The notes under the pieces were generated by a model, which searched no databases, was not told the DNA's origin, and worked only from the letters and a program-made list of their open reading frames with translations. From Pseudomonas aestuarii (GTDB taxonomy: Bacteria; Pseudomonadota; Gammaproteobacteria; Pseudomonadales; Pseudomonadaceae): DNA of 64,000 nucleotides. The stretch covers positions 372,001-436,000 of the forward strand of contig NZ_JAQJZJ010000004.1 of NCBI RefSeq assembly GCF_027988105.1. Direction: 5' to 3'. Each line of letters starts with the position of its first letter. Positions within the stretch are counted from its first letter, which is position 1. This document shows positions 36,003 to 46,761 of the stretch, piece after piece. A program made the translations under genes and the position numbers.

Positions 36003-36929
36003 TTAGGCCGTTTGTGCTTGCGGGCGGGCCACCGAGCACAGGCGAACCGAGTCGGCCAGGATTTCGATGGCTTTGGGCCGCGGGAAGCTGGCGCGCCAGG
36101 CGATGGCCACGGTACGGAACGGCGTCGGGGCGCTGAGCGGGCGCACTTCGATGATCCCGGGGGCATAGTGGTGACTGTCTACCGCCGAGAGCGGCAGGAT
36201 GGAGACACCCAGGCCGGAGGCGACCATGTGGCGGATGGTTTCCAGCGAGCTGGACTCCACCGTGGTGTGCTTGGCGTGTTCTTCGCCGCCCTTGCGCAGG
36301 CTGGGGCAGGCCTCCAGTACCTGGTCACGGAAGCAGTGGCCTTCGCCGAGCAGCAACAGGCTCTTGTCGTTGAGCAGCTTGCTGTCGATGGTCTTCATCG
36401 CCGCCCAGGGGTGGCCGGCTGGCAGCAGCGCATAGAACGGCTCGTCGTAGAGCGGCAGAGTCAGTACGTCGGCTTCCTGAAACGGCAGGGCGATGATGAT
36501 CGCGTCCAGCTCGCCGGTGCGCAGCTTGTCACGCAGCACGTGGGTGAAGTTTTCCTCGATATACAGTGGCATCTGCGCCGCGACCCGGTGCAACTGCGGG
36601 ATCAGGTGGGGGAACAGGTAGGGACCGACGGTATAGATGGCGCCGATCTTCAGTGGCGCGGTCAGCTGGTTCTTGCCGGCCTGGGCCAGTTCGCGAATGC
36701 CCTGGGCCTGCTCCAGTACCTTCTGCGCCTGGGTGACGATGCCTTCGCCGACCGGGGTCAGGCGCACCGCACTCTTGCTGCGCTCGAAGATCAACACGCC
36801 GAGTTCGTCCTCGAGCTTCTTCACCCCCACCGACAGGGTTGGCTGGCTGACATGGCAGCGCTCGGCGGCCCGGCCGAAGTGTTGTTCCTGGGCCAGGGTG
36901 ACGATGTAGCGCAGCTCGGTGAGGGTCAT
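36003..36929 (-). CDS. oxyR: Hydrogen peroxide-responsive regulator OxyR
   Basis: LysR-family redox switch (308 aa). The N-terminal HTH (about residues 5-60, HFGRAAERCHVSQPTLSVGVKKLE) precedes the regulatory domain with the redox cysteines Cys199 and Cys208 in GHCFRDQVLEAC, exactly at E. coli OxyR numbering. It activates catalase and peroxiredoxin genes under peroxide stress. The ATG at 36929 gives this numbering, which supports it over the upstream ATG at 36980. The gene leads the oxyR-recG pair and diverges from an SDR gene. Confidence 0.97.
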   Translation of the reverse strand: MTLTELRYIVTLAQEQHFGRAAERCHVSQPTLSVGVKKLEDELGVLIFERSKSAVRLTPVGEGIVTQAQKVLEQAQGIRELAQAGKNQLTAPLKIGAIYTVGPYLFPHLIPQLHRVAAQMPLYIEENFTHVLRDKLRTGELDAIIIALPFQEADVLTLPLYDEPFYALLPAGHPWAAMKTIDSKLLNDKSLLLLGEGHCFRDQVLEACPSLRKGGEEHAKHTTVESSSLETIRHMVASGLGVSILPLSAVDSHHYAPGIIEVRPLSAPTPFRTVAIAWRASFPRPKAIEILADSVRLCSVARPQAQTA

Positions 36930-37024
36930 AGTGTTTATCCATTGATGTGCTGCCAAGCATAGCCTTTGCATTGCAATCAACCAACCGGGCTAGACTGTCT
37001 GCCAGTGAATTGATGGAGAGTTTC

Positions 37025-37882
37025 ATGTCGACGTGCGCGAGTCTGTTGATTGCCGGTTGCGGCGATGTCGGTACCCGTCTGGGCCTGCGGCTGGCCGCGG
37101 CGGGCTGGAGGGTGCATGGACTGCGGCGTGCAGTCGAGAAGCTGCCCGGGCAAATCCTGCCGGTTGCCGGGGACCTGCAGGCCGATGCTTGTCCGCCTGG
37201 CTGGCCTGCGGAGGGTCTGGATTACCTGGTGTACTGCGCGGCGGCGACCGAGCGTGACGAGGCCGGCTACCGCGCCGCCTACGTTGACGGCCTGCGTCGA
37301 GTGCTCGGCTGGTTAGCCGAGCATGGGCAAAGGCCCAGACGCCTGCTGTTCGTCTCCAGCAGCGGGGTCTATGGCCAGCAAGGCGGCGAATGGGTCGACG
37401 AGACCTCGCCGGCCGAGGCCACGGGCTTTTCCGGACGGGTGATGCTGGAAGCCGAGCAGCTGGCGCTGACCAGCGGCATTGCCGCCAGCGTGGTGCGCCT
37501 GACCGGCATCTACGGGCCGGGCCGGAAGTGGCTGCTCGGTCAGGTGCGCCAGGGCTACAAGGTGGCGAGCGAGCCGCCGCTCTACGGCAATCGCATTCAC
37601 GTCGACGATGCCGCCGGCTTGCTGGCCTTCCTGCTGCAAGCCGATGCCCGCGGGGTGGCGCTGGATGACTGCTATCTCGGCGTCGACGACGAGCCGGCGC
37701 CGCTGCATGAGGTGGTGGCCTGGCTGCGCGGCCAGCTGGGCGTCAGCCACTGGGCCGAACAGTCCAGCGTGCGTCGCGCTGGCAGCAAGCGCTGCAGCAA
37801 CGCCCGCGCCCGCGCACTGGGCTGGGCGCCAGAGTACCCGAGCTATCGGGAGGGCTATGCGGCGCTGTTGCAGCAATCCTAG
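37025..37882 (+). CDS. NAD-dependent epimerase/dehydratase-like SDR protein
   Basis: Predicted 285-aa extended-SDR protein with the nucleotide motif AGCGDVGTRLGLRLAAAGW near the N-terminus, LFVSSSGVYGQQGGEW in the middle and RLTGIYGPGRKWLLGQV further on. It resembles YeeZ-type proteins whose substrate is unknown. The catalytic YxxxK is not obvious: the usual Tyr/Lys region reads GFSGRVMLEAE, so it may be a non-canonical or inactive family member. The start at 37025 follows GGAGAG and leads straight into the Rossmann strand. Confidence 0.82.
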   Translation: MSTCASLLIAGCGDVGTRLGLRLAAAGWRVHGLRRAVEKLPGQILPVAGDLQADACPPGWPAEGLDYLVYCAAATERDEAGYRAAYVDGLRRVLGWLAEHGQRPRRLLFVSSSGVYGQQGGEWVDETSPAEATGFSGRVMLEAEQLALTSGIAASVVRLTGIYGPGRKWLLGQVRQGYKVASEPPLYGNRIHVDDAAGLLAFLLQADARGVALDDCYLGVDDEPAPLHEVVAWLRGQLGVSHWAEQSSVRRAGSKRCSNARARALGWAPEYPSYREGYAALLQQS

Positions 37883-38063
37883 CCCAGCGTTATGCATAGG
37901 GCAGGCCCTGCTGCAAAACGGGAGGTCTATCGCCGGCCTACCCATGCCCGCATTGCATCCGGCGCCCGGGATCTGATGCCTTGTGCTTCCATCAGCGCAA
38001 TTGGGGCTGGATAAGAAGGGTCGTCCAGCCGATGCCACGGGCCTTGCCCTCCGGGCATCCAGG

Positions 38064-38804
38064 CTATCGGGTCATGCGCTCAAGCCGCCAGCGCAGTTCG
38101 CCCTTGTGGTAATCAGGCATTTCATCGCTCTGCGCGCGATTGATGGCCTCGAAGATGCTCAGCTGCCGGTCGTCGCGCTCGAACAGCCAGGCTTGGCCCT
38201 GTTCGCCGAGTTGTAGCCAGATGCTGTCGAATTCGCCGTTCATCGCGGCGCAGTCGCCGGCCAGGCACAGCGCGTAGCGCTCGGCGCCGGGCAGGCCTTC
38301 AACCCGACCGTCAGGCTGGAACAGCACCAGAGCACCCGTGCCCAGGCCTTGCCTGATCGTCCAGTGGCCGCCCAGGTAGGCGCGGTAGAGGGCTTGCTCG
38401 AAGCTTCTGCCCAACGGCATATCCACGGCGGCGGAGGTTGTCGGAGGGCTAAAGCGTTGCTCCGGCCAGGTCTCGCTGGCGGCCTGCAGCAGTTCGCCGT
38501 CGCTGAGGCTGAGTGACTCGTGATAGTCGGCGTAGAAATCAACCCGCCAACGATTGGCGTCTTCATCGCGCAATTGGCCTTCGCCGTGCTCGAAGCCGTT
38601 GCTGTAGGTGGCGAGTTGGCGCTGCGGCTGAATCCGCCACTCCAGGTTGGGGCCATAGGCGAGCAGTGCTTCACGCAGCTTGCCGCCTTCGATAGCCGCA
38701 TCGATCGCCGCCTGGTTGATCCAGGTGCCGCTGGGGTCGACTGGCTGGTCAGCGCAGCCGCTGAGCAGCGAGGCGCTGAGTAAGACCGCGAGCAGGGGGC
38801 GCAT
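38064..38804 (-). CDS. Lipoprotein of unknown function
   Basis: Predicted 246-aa lipoprotein. The signal MRPLLAVLLSASLLSG is followed by Cys17 in a good lipobox (LLSGC). The mature part alternates beta-rich segments such as GGHWTIRQGLGTGALVLFQP and contains a cysteine pair in YALCLAGDCAAMNG that may form a disulfide. No family is recognised. It follows ridA by 54 bases in the same direction, so it may be read from the gmk-spoT-ridA transcript. Confidence 0.75.
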   Translation of the reverse strand: MRPLLAVLLSASLLSGCADQPVDPSGTWINQAAIDAAIEGGKLREALLAYGPNLEWRIQPQRQLATYSNGFEHGEGQLRDEDANRWRVDFYADYHESLSLSDGELLQAASETWPEQRFSPPTTSAAVDMPLGRSFEQALYRAYLGGHWTIRQGLGTGALVLFQPDGRVEGLPGAERYALCLAGDCAAMNGEFDSIWLQLGEQGQAWLFERDDRQLSIFEAINRAQSDEMPDYHKGELRWRLERMTR

Positions 38805-38858
38805 GAGCCATTCCTTGGACGAGAAGGGTTGGCGGGGCGCGGTGCCCCGCCGGAGGAC

Positions 38859-39239
38859 TTATTCGAGTACCAGGATGGCGTCCATTTCCACTTGGGCGCC
38901 CTTGGGCAGCGCGGCGACCCCGATAGCGGCGCGGGCCGGGTAGGGCTGCTGGAAGTAACGGCCCATGACTTCGTTGACGGTGGCGAAATGCGCCAGGTCG
39001 GTGAGGAAGATGTTCAGCTTGACCACGTCCTTGAACGAGCCGCCAGCGGCTTCAATGACGGCCTTGAGGTTTTCGAAGACCTGCACGGTCTGTGCTTCGA
39101 AGCCTTCGACCAGCTCCATGGTCTGCGGGTCCAATGGGATCTGCCCGGACAGGTAGACGGTGGTGCCGGCCTTGATCGCCTGGGAATAGGTGCCAATGGC
39201 TGCCGGGGCTTTGTCGCTGGTAATAACGCTCTTGCTCAT
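38859..39239 (-). CDS. ridA: Enamine/imine deaminase RidA
   Basis: Small trimeric enzyme (126 aa) that hydrolyses reactive 2-aminoacrylate-type enamines released by PLP enzymes. Family motifs include [33 protein letters not shown] and [21 protein letters not shown], the latter holding the substrate-binding Arg. The ATG at 39239 gives normal length. It follows spoT in the same orientation. Confidence 0.96.
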   Translation of the reverse strand: MSKSVITSDKAPAAIGTYSQAIKAGTTVYLSGQIPLDPQTMELVEGFEAQTVQVFENLKAVIEAAGGSFKDVVKLNIFLTDLAHFATVNEVMGRYFQQPYPARAAIGVAALPKGAQVEMDAILVLE

Positions 39240-39366
39240 GTGGGTTTCCTGATTGGTCGTGGTTGCATGGGTGGGCCGGGCGGCGGTCCGCATTAGCCCA
39301 CCAGGGAGTTGTATGAATGCGCCGGATCGAGATCCAGTCTGCATGTGTGGCTTTGTGAGCATGGCT

Positions 39367-41475
39367 TCAGGTGCGCGCGCGGGTGATACGCATCACGCCC
39401 TTGAGCGCGCGCAGCTTGCGGATCACCCGGGCCAGGTGCACGCGGTCATGCACGCTGACCACCAGTTGCACGACACTGATGCGGCCGTCGCGTTCGTCCA
39501 TGCTGATCTTCTCGATATTGCCGTCGGCGGCATTGACGCTGCCAGCCAACAGGGCGATCAGGCCGCGCTGGTGCTCGAGTTCGATGCGCAGTTCGACATT
39601 GAATTCGCCGACCACGTCCTTGGCCCAGGACAGCTGGATGCACTTCTCCGGGTTGTGGCGGACTTCGCTGATGTTCCTGCAGCTGTCCATGTGCACCACC
39701 ATGCCCTTGCCCGCGGAAAGGTGGCCGACGATCGGGTCGCCGGGAATCGGTGTGCAGCATTTTGCATAGCTCAGTACCAGGCCTTCGGTGCCGCGAATCG
39801 CCAGCGGCCCTTCGGTGCTCGACAGTTGCTCGCTGTCGCTGGCCAGCAGGCGGCGCGCCACCACATAGGCCATGCGGTTGCCCAGGCCGATGTCTTCCAG
39901 CAGGTCCTCGATCACTTCCTGGCGGTATTCACCGAGCACCGCCTGCACGCGTTCGGGAACCAGTTTGTCCAGATGGCTATTGAAGCCGGCCAGTACCTTG
40001 TTGAGCAGGCGTTCGCCAAGGCTGATCGACTCGGAGCGGCGTTGCAGCTTGAGGGCATGACGAATATGCGTGCGCGCCTTGCCGGTGACCACGAAATTGA
40101 GCCAGGCAGGATTCGGACGTGCGCCCGGGGCGCTGACGATTTCCACGGTCGAGCCGCTTTCCAGGGCCTGGGACAAGGGCGCCAGGCGCCGATTGATACG
40201 GCAGGCGATACAGGTGTTGCCGACGTCGGTGTGCACCGCGTAGGCGAAATCGACCGCGGTCGAGCCCTTGGGCAGCTCCATGATCCGGCCCTTGGGCGTG
40301 AACACGTAGACCTCGTCCGGGAACAGGTCGATCTTCACGCTTTCGATGAATTCCAGCGAGTTGCCGGCACGCTGTTGCATCTCCAGCACGCCCTTGACCC
40401 ACTGGCGGGCCCGGGCGTGGGTGCCTTTCGGCTGATCTTCTTCGTTGGCCTTGTACAGCCAGTGGGCGGCTATACCGTTGTTGGCCATCTCCTCCATCTC
40501 GCGGGTGCGGATCTGGATCTCGATGGGCACGCCGTGCATGCCGAACAGCGTGGTGTGCAGCGACTGGTAGCCGTTGGCCTTGGGGATCGCGATGTAGTCC
40601 TTGAAACGCCCGGGCAGCGGTTTGTACAGGTTGTGCACGGCGCCGAGTACGCGGTAGCAGGTGTCGACCTTGTCGACCACGATACGGAAGCCGTAGACGT
40701 CCATGATTTCGTTGAACGCCCGACGTTTGCCGCGCATCTTCTGATAAATGCCGTAGAGGTGCTTTTCGCGGCCGAGCACCTCACCTTCCAGGCCTTCGCG
40801 GGCCAGGCAGTGGGTCAGCGACTCTTCGATCTTGTTGACGATTTCCTTGCGGTTGCCACGGGCGCGGCGCACCGCCGCGCGGATACGCTCGGAGCGCATC
40901 GGGTGCATGGCCTTGAACCCCAGGTCCTCGAACTCCACGCGCATGCTGTGCATGCCCAGGCGGTTGGCGATGGGGGCGTAGATTTCCAGGGTTTCCTTGG
41001 CAATGCGCCGGCGTTTCTCGCCAGAGAGCACTTCCAGGGTGCGCATGTTGTGCAGGCGGTCGGCCAGTTTGACCAGGATCACCCGGATATCGCGGGCCAT
41101 GGCCATGGCCATCTTCTGGAAATTCTCGGCCTGCGCCTCGGCCTTGGTCTCGAAGTTCATCTGAGTCAGCTTGCTGACCCCGTCGACCAGTTCGGCCACG
41201 GTCTCGCCGAACTGGGTGTTCAGCGCTTCCTTGGCGATACCGGTGTCTTCGATCACGTCATGCAGCATGGCCGCCATCAGGCTCTGATGGTCCATGTGCA
41301 TGTCGGCAAGGATGTTCGCGACCGCCAGCGGATGGGTGACGTAGGCTTCGCCGCTGCGACGGCGTTGGCCGTCGTGGGCTTGTTCGGCGTAGTAATAGGC
41401 GCGCCGAACCAGATTTACCTGGTCGTTATCCAGGTAGCTCGACAGTCGATCGGCGAAGGCGTCTATGCTCGGCAT
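39367..41475 (-). CDS. spoT: Bifunctional (p)ppGpp synthetase/hydrolase SpoT
   Basis: Stringent-response enzyme (702 aa) that makes and breaks (p)ppGpp from GTP/GDP. Domain order: HD hydrolase (about residues 20-195, with [11 protein letters not shown]), synthetase (about 230-355, with [18 protein letters not shown]), TGS (about 385-445, [16 protein letters not shown]), helical and zinc-finger-like linker ([14 protein letters not shown]), and ACT at the C-terminus. HD residues are intact, supporting hydrolase activity. It is downstream of rpoZ and gmk, as in many Gammaproteobacteria. Confidence 0.97.
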   Translation of the reverse strand: MPSIDAFADRLSSYLDNDQVNLVRRAYYYAEQAHDGQRRRSGEAYVTHPLAVANILADMHMDHQSLMAAMLHDVIEDTGIAKEALNTQFGETVAELVDGVSKLTQMNFETKAEAQAENFQKMAMAMARDIRVILVKLADRLHNMRTLEVLSGEKRRRIAKETLEIYAPIANRLGMHSMRVEFEDLGFKAMHPMRSERIRAAVRRARGNRKEIVNKIEESLTHCLAREGLEGEVLGREKHLYGIYQKMRGKRRAFNEIMDVYGFRIVVDKVDTCYRVLGAVHNLYKPLPGRFKDYIAIPKANGYQSLHTTLFGMHGVPIEIQIRTREMEEMANNGIAAHWLYKANEEDQPKGTHARARQWVKGVLEMQQRAGNSLEFIESVKIDLFPDEVYVFTPKGRIMELPKGSTAVDFAYAVHTDVGNTCIACRINRRLAPLSQALESGSTVEIVSAPGARPNPAWLNFVVTGKARTHIRHALKLQRRSESISLGERLLNKVLAGFNSHLDKLVPERVQAVLGEYRQEVIEDLLEDIGLGNRMAYVVARRLLASDSEQLSSTEGPLAIRGTEGLVLSYAKCCTPIPGDPIVGHLSAGKGMVVHMDSCRNISEVRHNPEKCIQLSWAKDVVGEFNVELRIELEHQRGLIALLAGSVNAADGNIEKISMDERDGRISVVQLVVSVHDRVHLARVIRKLRALKGVMRITRART

Positions 41476-41535
41476 GGATGTTCTCCATTCCGATTGTTAT
41501 GACCCTGCGCCCCACGACTTCGTCCAGGCATAGGC

Positions 41536-41799
41536 TTACAGAGGCTCGCTGGCCTCATCCTCGAAGGCAGCGAACAGCGGCTCTTCTTCGATGATTTCGT
41601 CCTGGGCAATGACGTCATAGTTCATCAGGCCGGCGGCGATTTCACGCAGGGCGACCACGGTCGGCTTGTCATTTTCCCAGGCGAGTTTCGGCTCTTTGCC
41701 GCCGGTGGCGAGCTGGCGCGAACGCTTGGTGGCGAGCATGACCAGTTCAAAACGGTTCTCAACGTGATCCAGGCAATCTTCGACGGTAACGCGAGCCAT
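41536..41799 (-). CDS. rpoZ: RNA polymerase omega subunit
   Basis: Small RNA polymerase subunit (87 aa). The start [23 protein letters not shown] and the ALREIAAGL stretch match the omega family. Omega aids assembly of the polymerase and forms part of a ppGpp-binding site in many bacteria, which fits its place beside spoT. It is separated from gmk by 192 bases, leaving room for its own promoter. Confidence 0.97.
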   Translation of the reverse strand: MARVTVEDCLDHVENRFELVMLATKRSRQLATGGKEPKLAWENDKPTVVALREIAAGLMNYDVIAQDEIIEEEPLFAAFEDEASEPL

Positions 41800-41950
41800 G
41801 GTCTTCCTCGTAGCATATGCAAAATAAGGCTGAGCCCAGATGGGCGAGCGGACTGAGTAGTTTAAAAAACAACCAGCATTAATGGAAGCTTTGTTTTCAG
41901 CGGCTATAAGCTTAAGTCATAAGCGGCACACGACATGACATATTCGAGGC

Positions 41951-41988
41951 TGCGCTGCGGCTCGCTCAGAGCTTACAGCGAGCGGCAG
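41951..41988. other. Imperfect inverted repeat after gmk
   Basis: GCTGCGGCTCGCT and AGCGAGCGGCAGC pair with one mismatch around a 10-base loop just past the gmk stop. No clear T-run follows, so terminator function is uncertain. Confidence 0.4.
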
Positions 41989-41991
41989 CCC

Positions 41992-42684
<693 letters not shown>

Positions 42685-42750
42685 TCATCCATGTGGGTCA
42701 CAAGGCGCCACGCAGAGTTTACAGCTGTAAAAGAGCATTTCGAGCCTGAT

Positions 42751-42811
42751 TTATTCGCTTGGCTCCCCTTGCGGGCTAGCCTTTGGCTGTTACTCCGCGT
42801 TGCTTCGTTTC
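42751..42811. repeat. Intergenic repeat, copy A (TTATTCGCT type)
   Basis: TTATTCGCTTGGCTCCCCTT followed by GGGCTAGCCTTTGGCTGTTACTCC-type sequence resembles 60312-60372 with short gaps and substitutions. The gene desert between gmk and yicC contains nothing else apparent. Confidence 0.55.
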
Positions 42812-42824
42812 AGCGCGGAACTGC

Positions 42825-43688
42825 CTACTCGATGTTCTGCACCTGTTCGCGCATCTGCTCGATCAGCACCTTGAGGTTGACGGCCGCCTGGGTGCTGCGG
42901 GTGTCGAAGGCCTTGGAGCCGAGGGTATTGGCTTCGCGGTTGAGTTCCTGCATCAGGAAGTCCAGGCGCCGGCCCGCGGCGCCGCCAGTCTTGAGCACGC
43001 GACGCACTTCGCTGACGTGGGTGCTCAAGCGATCCAGCTCTTCGGCGACATCGCTTTTCTGCGCGAGGATCACCAGTTCCTGCTCCAGGCGCTGCGGGTC
43101 GAGCTCGGCCTGTAGCTCGGCACTGCGGTCGAGAATTTTCTGCCGTTGCATGGCGAGCATCTGCGGCACCAGTTCACGCAGGGCTGCAACTTCGCCGTCA
43201 ATGCTGTCCAACCGTTCGTTAAGCAGCTTGGCCAGTTCGTGGCCTTCGCGCGAGCGGCTTTGCTTGAGTTCGTCCAGCGCCTGCTTGAACAGGCTCAGGG
43301 CGGCTTTGTTGAGCGCTTGCGGGTCCGCGGCATCGGCGACCAGCACCCCGGGCCAGCTCAAGACTTCCAGTGGGTTGAGTGGCGCCGGATGCTTGATCAG
43401 GCTGGCGACGCTTTCTGCGGCGGCGACCAGTTGGGCGGCGCGCTCGCGGTCCACTTGCAGCGGCTTGCCGGCGCTGTCTTCGGCGAAGCGCAGGGTGCAT
43501 TCGACTTTGCCGCGCGACAGGCCATTGCGCAGCGCCTCGCGCACTGCGCCTTCGAGGTCGCGCAAGGCATCCGGCAGGCGCAGGTGTGGCTCCAGGTAGC
43601 GGTGGTTGACCGAGCGCAGCTCCCAGGTCAGGGTGCCATTGGTCCCGGTCTGCTCGGCGCGGGCGAAGGCGGTCATGCTATGGATCAT
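42825..43688 (-). CDS. yicC: YicC-family endoribonuclease/stress protein
   Basis: Protein of 287 aa, the exact size of E. coli YicC, a family reported to act as an endoribonuclease. The N-terminus MIHSMTAFARAE and the regions LTWELRSVNHRYLE and LDFLMQELNREANTLGSKA are hallmark sequences. The C-terminal DUF1732 part ends KVLIEQMREQVQNIE. The start at 43688 matches the family. It is divergent from rph. Confidence 0.93.
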   Translation of the reverse strand: MIHSMTAFARAEQTGTNGTLTWELRSVNHRYLEPHLRLPDALRDLEGAVREALRNGLSRGKVECTLRFAEDSAGKPLQVDRERAAQLVAAAESVASLIKHPAPLNPLEVLSWPGVLVADAADPQALNKAALSLFKQALDELKQSRSREGHELAKLLNERLDSIDGEVAALRELVPQMLAMQRQKILDRSAELQAELDPQRLEQELVILAQKSDVAEELDRLSTHVSEVRRVLKTGGAAGRRLDFLMQELNREANTLGSKAFDTRSTQAAVNLKVLIEQMREQVQNIE

Positions 43689-43903
43689 GGGGCGAACCTC
43701 GCGGAAAGTCGGTACTGACGAGCCTGCCATGCAGGGCACGTGGAATCATGAAAGGCGACGCGCGGCGCTCGCCGTCCTCATCCGGCGCGGCGCGCGGTAC
43801 AAGGAGGGTGTCGCTACGCGACTTGCATGGTTAAAGGCGCGAGATTGTAGCGCAGTGCGTCGGTCGCTCCCAATTCGGCATGTCGTTGCTGGCGCACGCG
43901 CCC

Positions 43904-43909
43904 TATAAT
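43904..43909 (+). promoter_or_regulatory. Candidate -10 element for rph
   Basis: TATAAT, the sigma-70 consensus, lies 37 bases before the rph start. The matching -35 region is weak (TGTCGT at 17-base spacing), so the call rests on the -10 alone. Confidence 0.45.
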
Positions 43910-43945
43910 GGCCCGCAGATTTCTATTCAGAGCAGGTATTCCTTG

Positions 43946-44668
43946 ATGAAACGTCCCAGTGGCCGCAGCGCCGATCAGTTGCGCTCGATCCGTATCACCC
44001 GCAACTACACCAAGCATGCCGAGGGCTCGGTACTGGTGGAGTTTGGCGACACCAAGGTGATTTGCACGGTCAGCGTCGAGTCGGGCGTGCCGCGCTTCCT
44101 CAAGGGCCAGGGCCAGGGCTGGTTGACCGCCGAGTACGGCATGCTGCCGCGGGCCACCGGTGAGCGTAATCAGCGTGAGGCCAGTCGTGGCAAGCAGGGC
44201 GGACGCACCCTGGAAATCCAGCGCTTGATCGGCCGCTCGCTACGCGCCGCGCTGGACATGAGCAAGCTGGGTGAAAACACCCTGTATGTCGACTGCGACG
44301 TGATCCAGGCCGATGGCGGTACCCGCACGGCCTCGATCACCGGTGCCATGGTGGCGCTGATCGATGCCTTGAAGGTGATCAAGAAGCGCGGCGGCCTGAA
44401 AGGCGGCGATCCGCTCAAGCAGATGATCGCAGCGGTGTCGGTCGGCATGTACCAGGGCGAGCCGGTACTCGATCTGGACTACCTGGAAGACTCTGCCGCA
44501 GAAACCGACCTGAACGTGGTGATGACCAGCAGTGGCGGCTTTATCGAGGTGCAGGGCACCGCCGAAGGCGCACCGTTCCAGCCGGCAGAGCTGAACGCCA
44601 TGTTGGCGCTGGCGCATAAAGGCGTGACCGAACTGTTCGAGTTGCAGCAGGCGGCATTGGCCGACTGA
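43946..44668 (+). CDS. rph: Ribonuclease PH
   Basis: Phosphorolytic 3'-5' exoribonuclease (240 aa) that trims tRNA precursors. Starts [17 protein letters not shown], with the substrate/phosphate loops [18 protein letters not shown] ([20 protein letters not shown]) and [15 protein letters not shown] intact. C-terminus [16 protein letters not shown]. Upstream open frame to 43880 has no family sequence. It is divergent from yicC and precedes a DUF4870 gene. Confidence 0.97.
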   Translation: MKRPSGRSADQLRSIRITRNYTKHAEGSVLVEFGDTKVICTVSVESGVPRFLKGQGQGWLTAEYGMLPRATGERNQREASRGKQGGRTLEIQRLIGRSLRAALDMSKLGENTLYVDCDVIQADGGTRTASITGAMVALIDALKVIKKRGGLKGGDPLKQMIAAVSVGMYQGEPVLDLDYLEDSAAETDLNVVMTSSGGFIEVQGTAEGAPFQPAELNAMLALAHKGVTELFELQQAALAD

Positions 44669-44699
44669 CCCGTTTGACGCTCAGCTAAGGAGGGTGACC

Positions 44700-45068
44700 A
44701 TGGAACCGCAGGATCTTGTGCCGACCCCGACTCCAGAGGCCCGGCAGTGGGCGATGTTCTGCCACTATGCGGCGTTCTTCTGGTTTCTGGTGCCGATGAT
44801 CGGCAATGTAATCGGACCCTTGATCGTCTGGCAGTTGAAGAAGGACCTCGACCCCTTCGTCAACGAGCAGGGCAAGGAGGCGCTGAACTTTCAGATCACC
44901 TTCAGTCTGGCCATGATCGTTTGCGGCATCTTGGCCTGGGTGGTGATCGGTTTCCCGCTGATGCTGCTGGTCAGCGTCAGCGCGCTGGTGCTGACGATTA
45001 TTGCCGGGATCAAGGCCAATGCCGGTGAGGCCTATCGCTACCCGATTTGCTGGCGCGTGGTGAAATAA
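44700..45068 (+). CDS. DUF4870 membrane protein
   Basis: Predicted 122-aa protein with three hydrophobic segments: about residues 22-45, 72-92 and 95-112. The pattern ALNFQITFSLAM with FVNEQGKEA is characteristic of the DUF4870 (Tic20-like) family, whose function is not known. AAGGAGG at 44687-44693 stands 6 bases ahead of the ATG at 44700, making that start much more likely than the GTG at 44694. It follows rph by 31 bases. Confidence 0.88.
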   Translation: MEPQDLVPTPTPEARQWAMFCHYAAFFWFLVPMIGNVIGPLIVWQLKKDLDPFVNEQGKEALNFQITFSLAMIVCGILAWVVIGFPLMLLVSVSALVLTIIAGIKANAGEAYRYPICWRVVK

Positions 45069-45175
45069 GCCATCGGCAATCCGGGATGGGGGCATTGCTT
45101 CGATGGGTTACCCCCTGCGTGGCGGCTCCCGTCGCTGGGGCTGGCCGAGGTCACCGGGATCAAGACCAGGGATGC

Positions 45176-45205
45176 AAAAAAGCCGGCGCGATGCCGGCTT
45201 TTTTT
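45176..45205. terminator. Bidirectional terminator between DUF4870 gene and crc
   Basis: AAAAAGCCGGC-GCGAT-GCCGGCTTTTT is a perfect stem with A-run on one side and T-run on the other, suited to end both convergent transcripts. Confidence 0.92.
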
Positions 45206-45221
45206 GTCGCTGCAGATGAGC

Positions 45222-46001
45222 CTAGACACTGAGAATCCAGTCGTAATCGACGATCAGCGGCGCATGCTGGGAGAAGCGCGGCTGGCGCGGCAGGCGCGCC
45301 GAACGCACGCTGCGGCGCATGCCCGGAGTGAGCAGTTGATAGTCGAAGCGATAGCCCAGGTTGAGCATCTCGGCCTGCTCGCTGTCCGGCCACCAGCTGA
45401 ACTGGTCGCCTTCGCGGCTGACTTCGCGCAGGGCATCGACATAGCCCATGCTGCCGATCACTTCGTCCAGCCAGGCCCGCTCGGGGGCGAGGAAGCCCGG
45501 TGATTGCTGGCAGTCACGCCAGTTCTTCACGTCGAGCTTCTGGTGCGCCACATGCAGCGAGCCGCAATAGATGTACTCGCGGCGCTTGCGCCGTTGCTTG
45601 TCCAGGTAATGGGTGAAGTCGTCCATGAACTTGAATTTCTGATTCAAGCTCTCGTCGCCGTCCTGCCCGGATGGCAGCAGCAAGGTGGCGATACTTACCT
45701 TGTCGAAATCGGCCTGCAGGTAGCGCCCATAGCGATCGGCCATTTCAAAGCCGAGGCCGCTGATTACCGCCTTGGGCTGCAACCGCGAATACAGTGCCAC
45801 GCCACCTTGGCTGGGCACTTCGGCATCGCAGGCATAGAGGAAATAGCCATCCAGTTGGAGGGCTTGGTCGTCCAGCTCAAAGGCGGAGGCGCGGGTGTCC
45901 TGCAGGCAGATGACGTCGGCATTCTGTGCTTGCAGCCAACTGAGCAAACCGCGCTCGACTGCAGCATGAATACCATTCACGTTCACACTGATGATCCGCA
46001 T
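45222..46001 (-). CDS. crc: Catabolite repression control protein Crc
   Basis: Partner of Hfq in carbon catabolite repression (259 aa). It has the exonuclease III-like fold (MRIISVNVNGIHAAVERGL, DVICLQDTRASAFEL, CGSLHVAHQKLDVKNW). Known Crc proteins lack nuclease activity and instead stabilise Hfq on A-rich CA motifs near translation starts. Matches to such motifs in this window lie before dctP, dctQ, the HU gene and the glcA permease. It is divergent from pyrE, the usual arrangement. Confidence 0.96.
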   Translation of the reverse strand: MRIISVNVNGIHAAVERGLLSWLQAQNADVICLQDTRASAFELDDQALQLDGYFLYACDAEVPSQGGVALYSRLQPKAVISGLGFEMADRYGRYLQADFDKVSIATLLLPSGQDGDESLNQKFKFMDDFTHYLDKQRRKRREYIYCGSLHVAHQKLDVKNWRDCQQSPGFLAPERAWLDEVIGSMGYVDALREVSREGDQFSWWPDSEQAEMLNLGYRFDYQLLTPGMRRSVRSARLPRQPRFSQHAPLIVDYDWILSV

Positions 46002-46094
46002 AAATGGCCCCTAAAAACACGTGCGTGTATGATACCCGAGCTCGTCTCCAATAAGCTAAATTCCTAGCTAAATCCGTGCCGTCCGGGACTTTAC

Positions 46095-46736
46095 ATGCAA
46101 GCGTACCAGCGCGATTTCATTCGTTTTGCCATTGAGCGTGGGGTTCTGCGCTTTGGTCAGTTCACCCTCAAGTCGGGGCGTACCAGCCCGTATTTCTTCA
46201 ATGCCGGGCTGTTCGACAGCGGTCTGGCGCTGGCCCGGCTGGGGCGGTTTTACGCCGCCGCCGTGGTCGACAGCGGGATCGCCTTCGATGTGCTGTTCGG
46301 CCCGGCCTACAAGGGCATCCCGCTGGCAGCGACCACAGCGGTGGCCCTGGCCGAGCATCATCAGCGCGATGTGCCCTGGTGCTTCAATCGCAAAGAGGCC
46401 AAGGATCACGGCGAAGGTGGCACCCTGGTTGGTGCACCGCTGGCCGGTAAGGTGCTGATCGTCGACGACGTGATCACCGCCGGCACCGCGATTCGCGAGG
46501 TGATGCAGATCATCCAGGCCCAGGGCGCGCAAGCCGCGGGGGTGCTGATTGCCTTGAATCGTCAGGAACGTGGCCAGGGCGAGTTGTCGGCGATCCAGGA
46601 GGTCGAGCGCGATTTCGGCATGCCGGTGGTGAGCATCGTGTCGCTGGAGCTGGTGCTGGAATACCTGGCAGACGATGCCGAACTCAAGCAGTATCTGCCG
46701 GCGGTGCAAGCCTATCGCGCCGAATATGGAATCTAA
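46095..46736 (+). CDS. pyrE: Orotate phosphoribosyltransferase
   Basis: Pyrimidine biosynthesis enzyme (213 aa) that joins orotate to PRPP to make OMP. The PRPP-binding motif [16 protein letters not shown] is at about residues 119-134, and [12 protein letters not shown] and [10 protein letters not shown] are present. The ATG at 46095 fits the family. It is divergent from crc with a 93-base gap. Confidence 0.97.
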   Translation: MQAYQRDFIRFAIERGVLRFGQFTLKSGRTSPYFFNAGLFDSGLALARLGRFYAAAVVDSGIAFDVLFGPAYKGIPLAATTAVALAEHHQRDVPWCFNRKEAKDHGEGGTLVGAPLAGKVLIVDDVITAGTAIREVMQIIQAQGAQAAGVLIALNRQERGQGELSAIQEVERDFGMPVVSIVSLELVLEYLADDAELKQYLPAVQAYRAEYGI

Positions 46737-46761
46737 CTCCTCGACTTAGGGTGCTGCCTCG

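Noticed and set aside
34187..36136. 649-residue plus-strand frame opposite recG
   Set aside because: Low-information antisense composition; recG helicase motifs are complete on the minus strand.
39253..41502. 749-residue open frame on the plus strand across spoT and ridA
   Set aside because: It is the antisense of spoT; its sequence is rich in His, Gln, Gly and Val with no recognisable domain, a pattern typical of high-GC antisense frames. spoT has complete domains on the minus strand.
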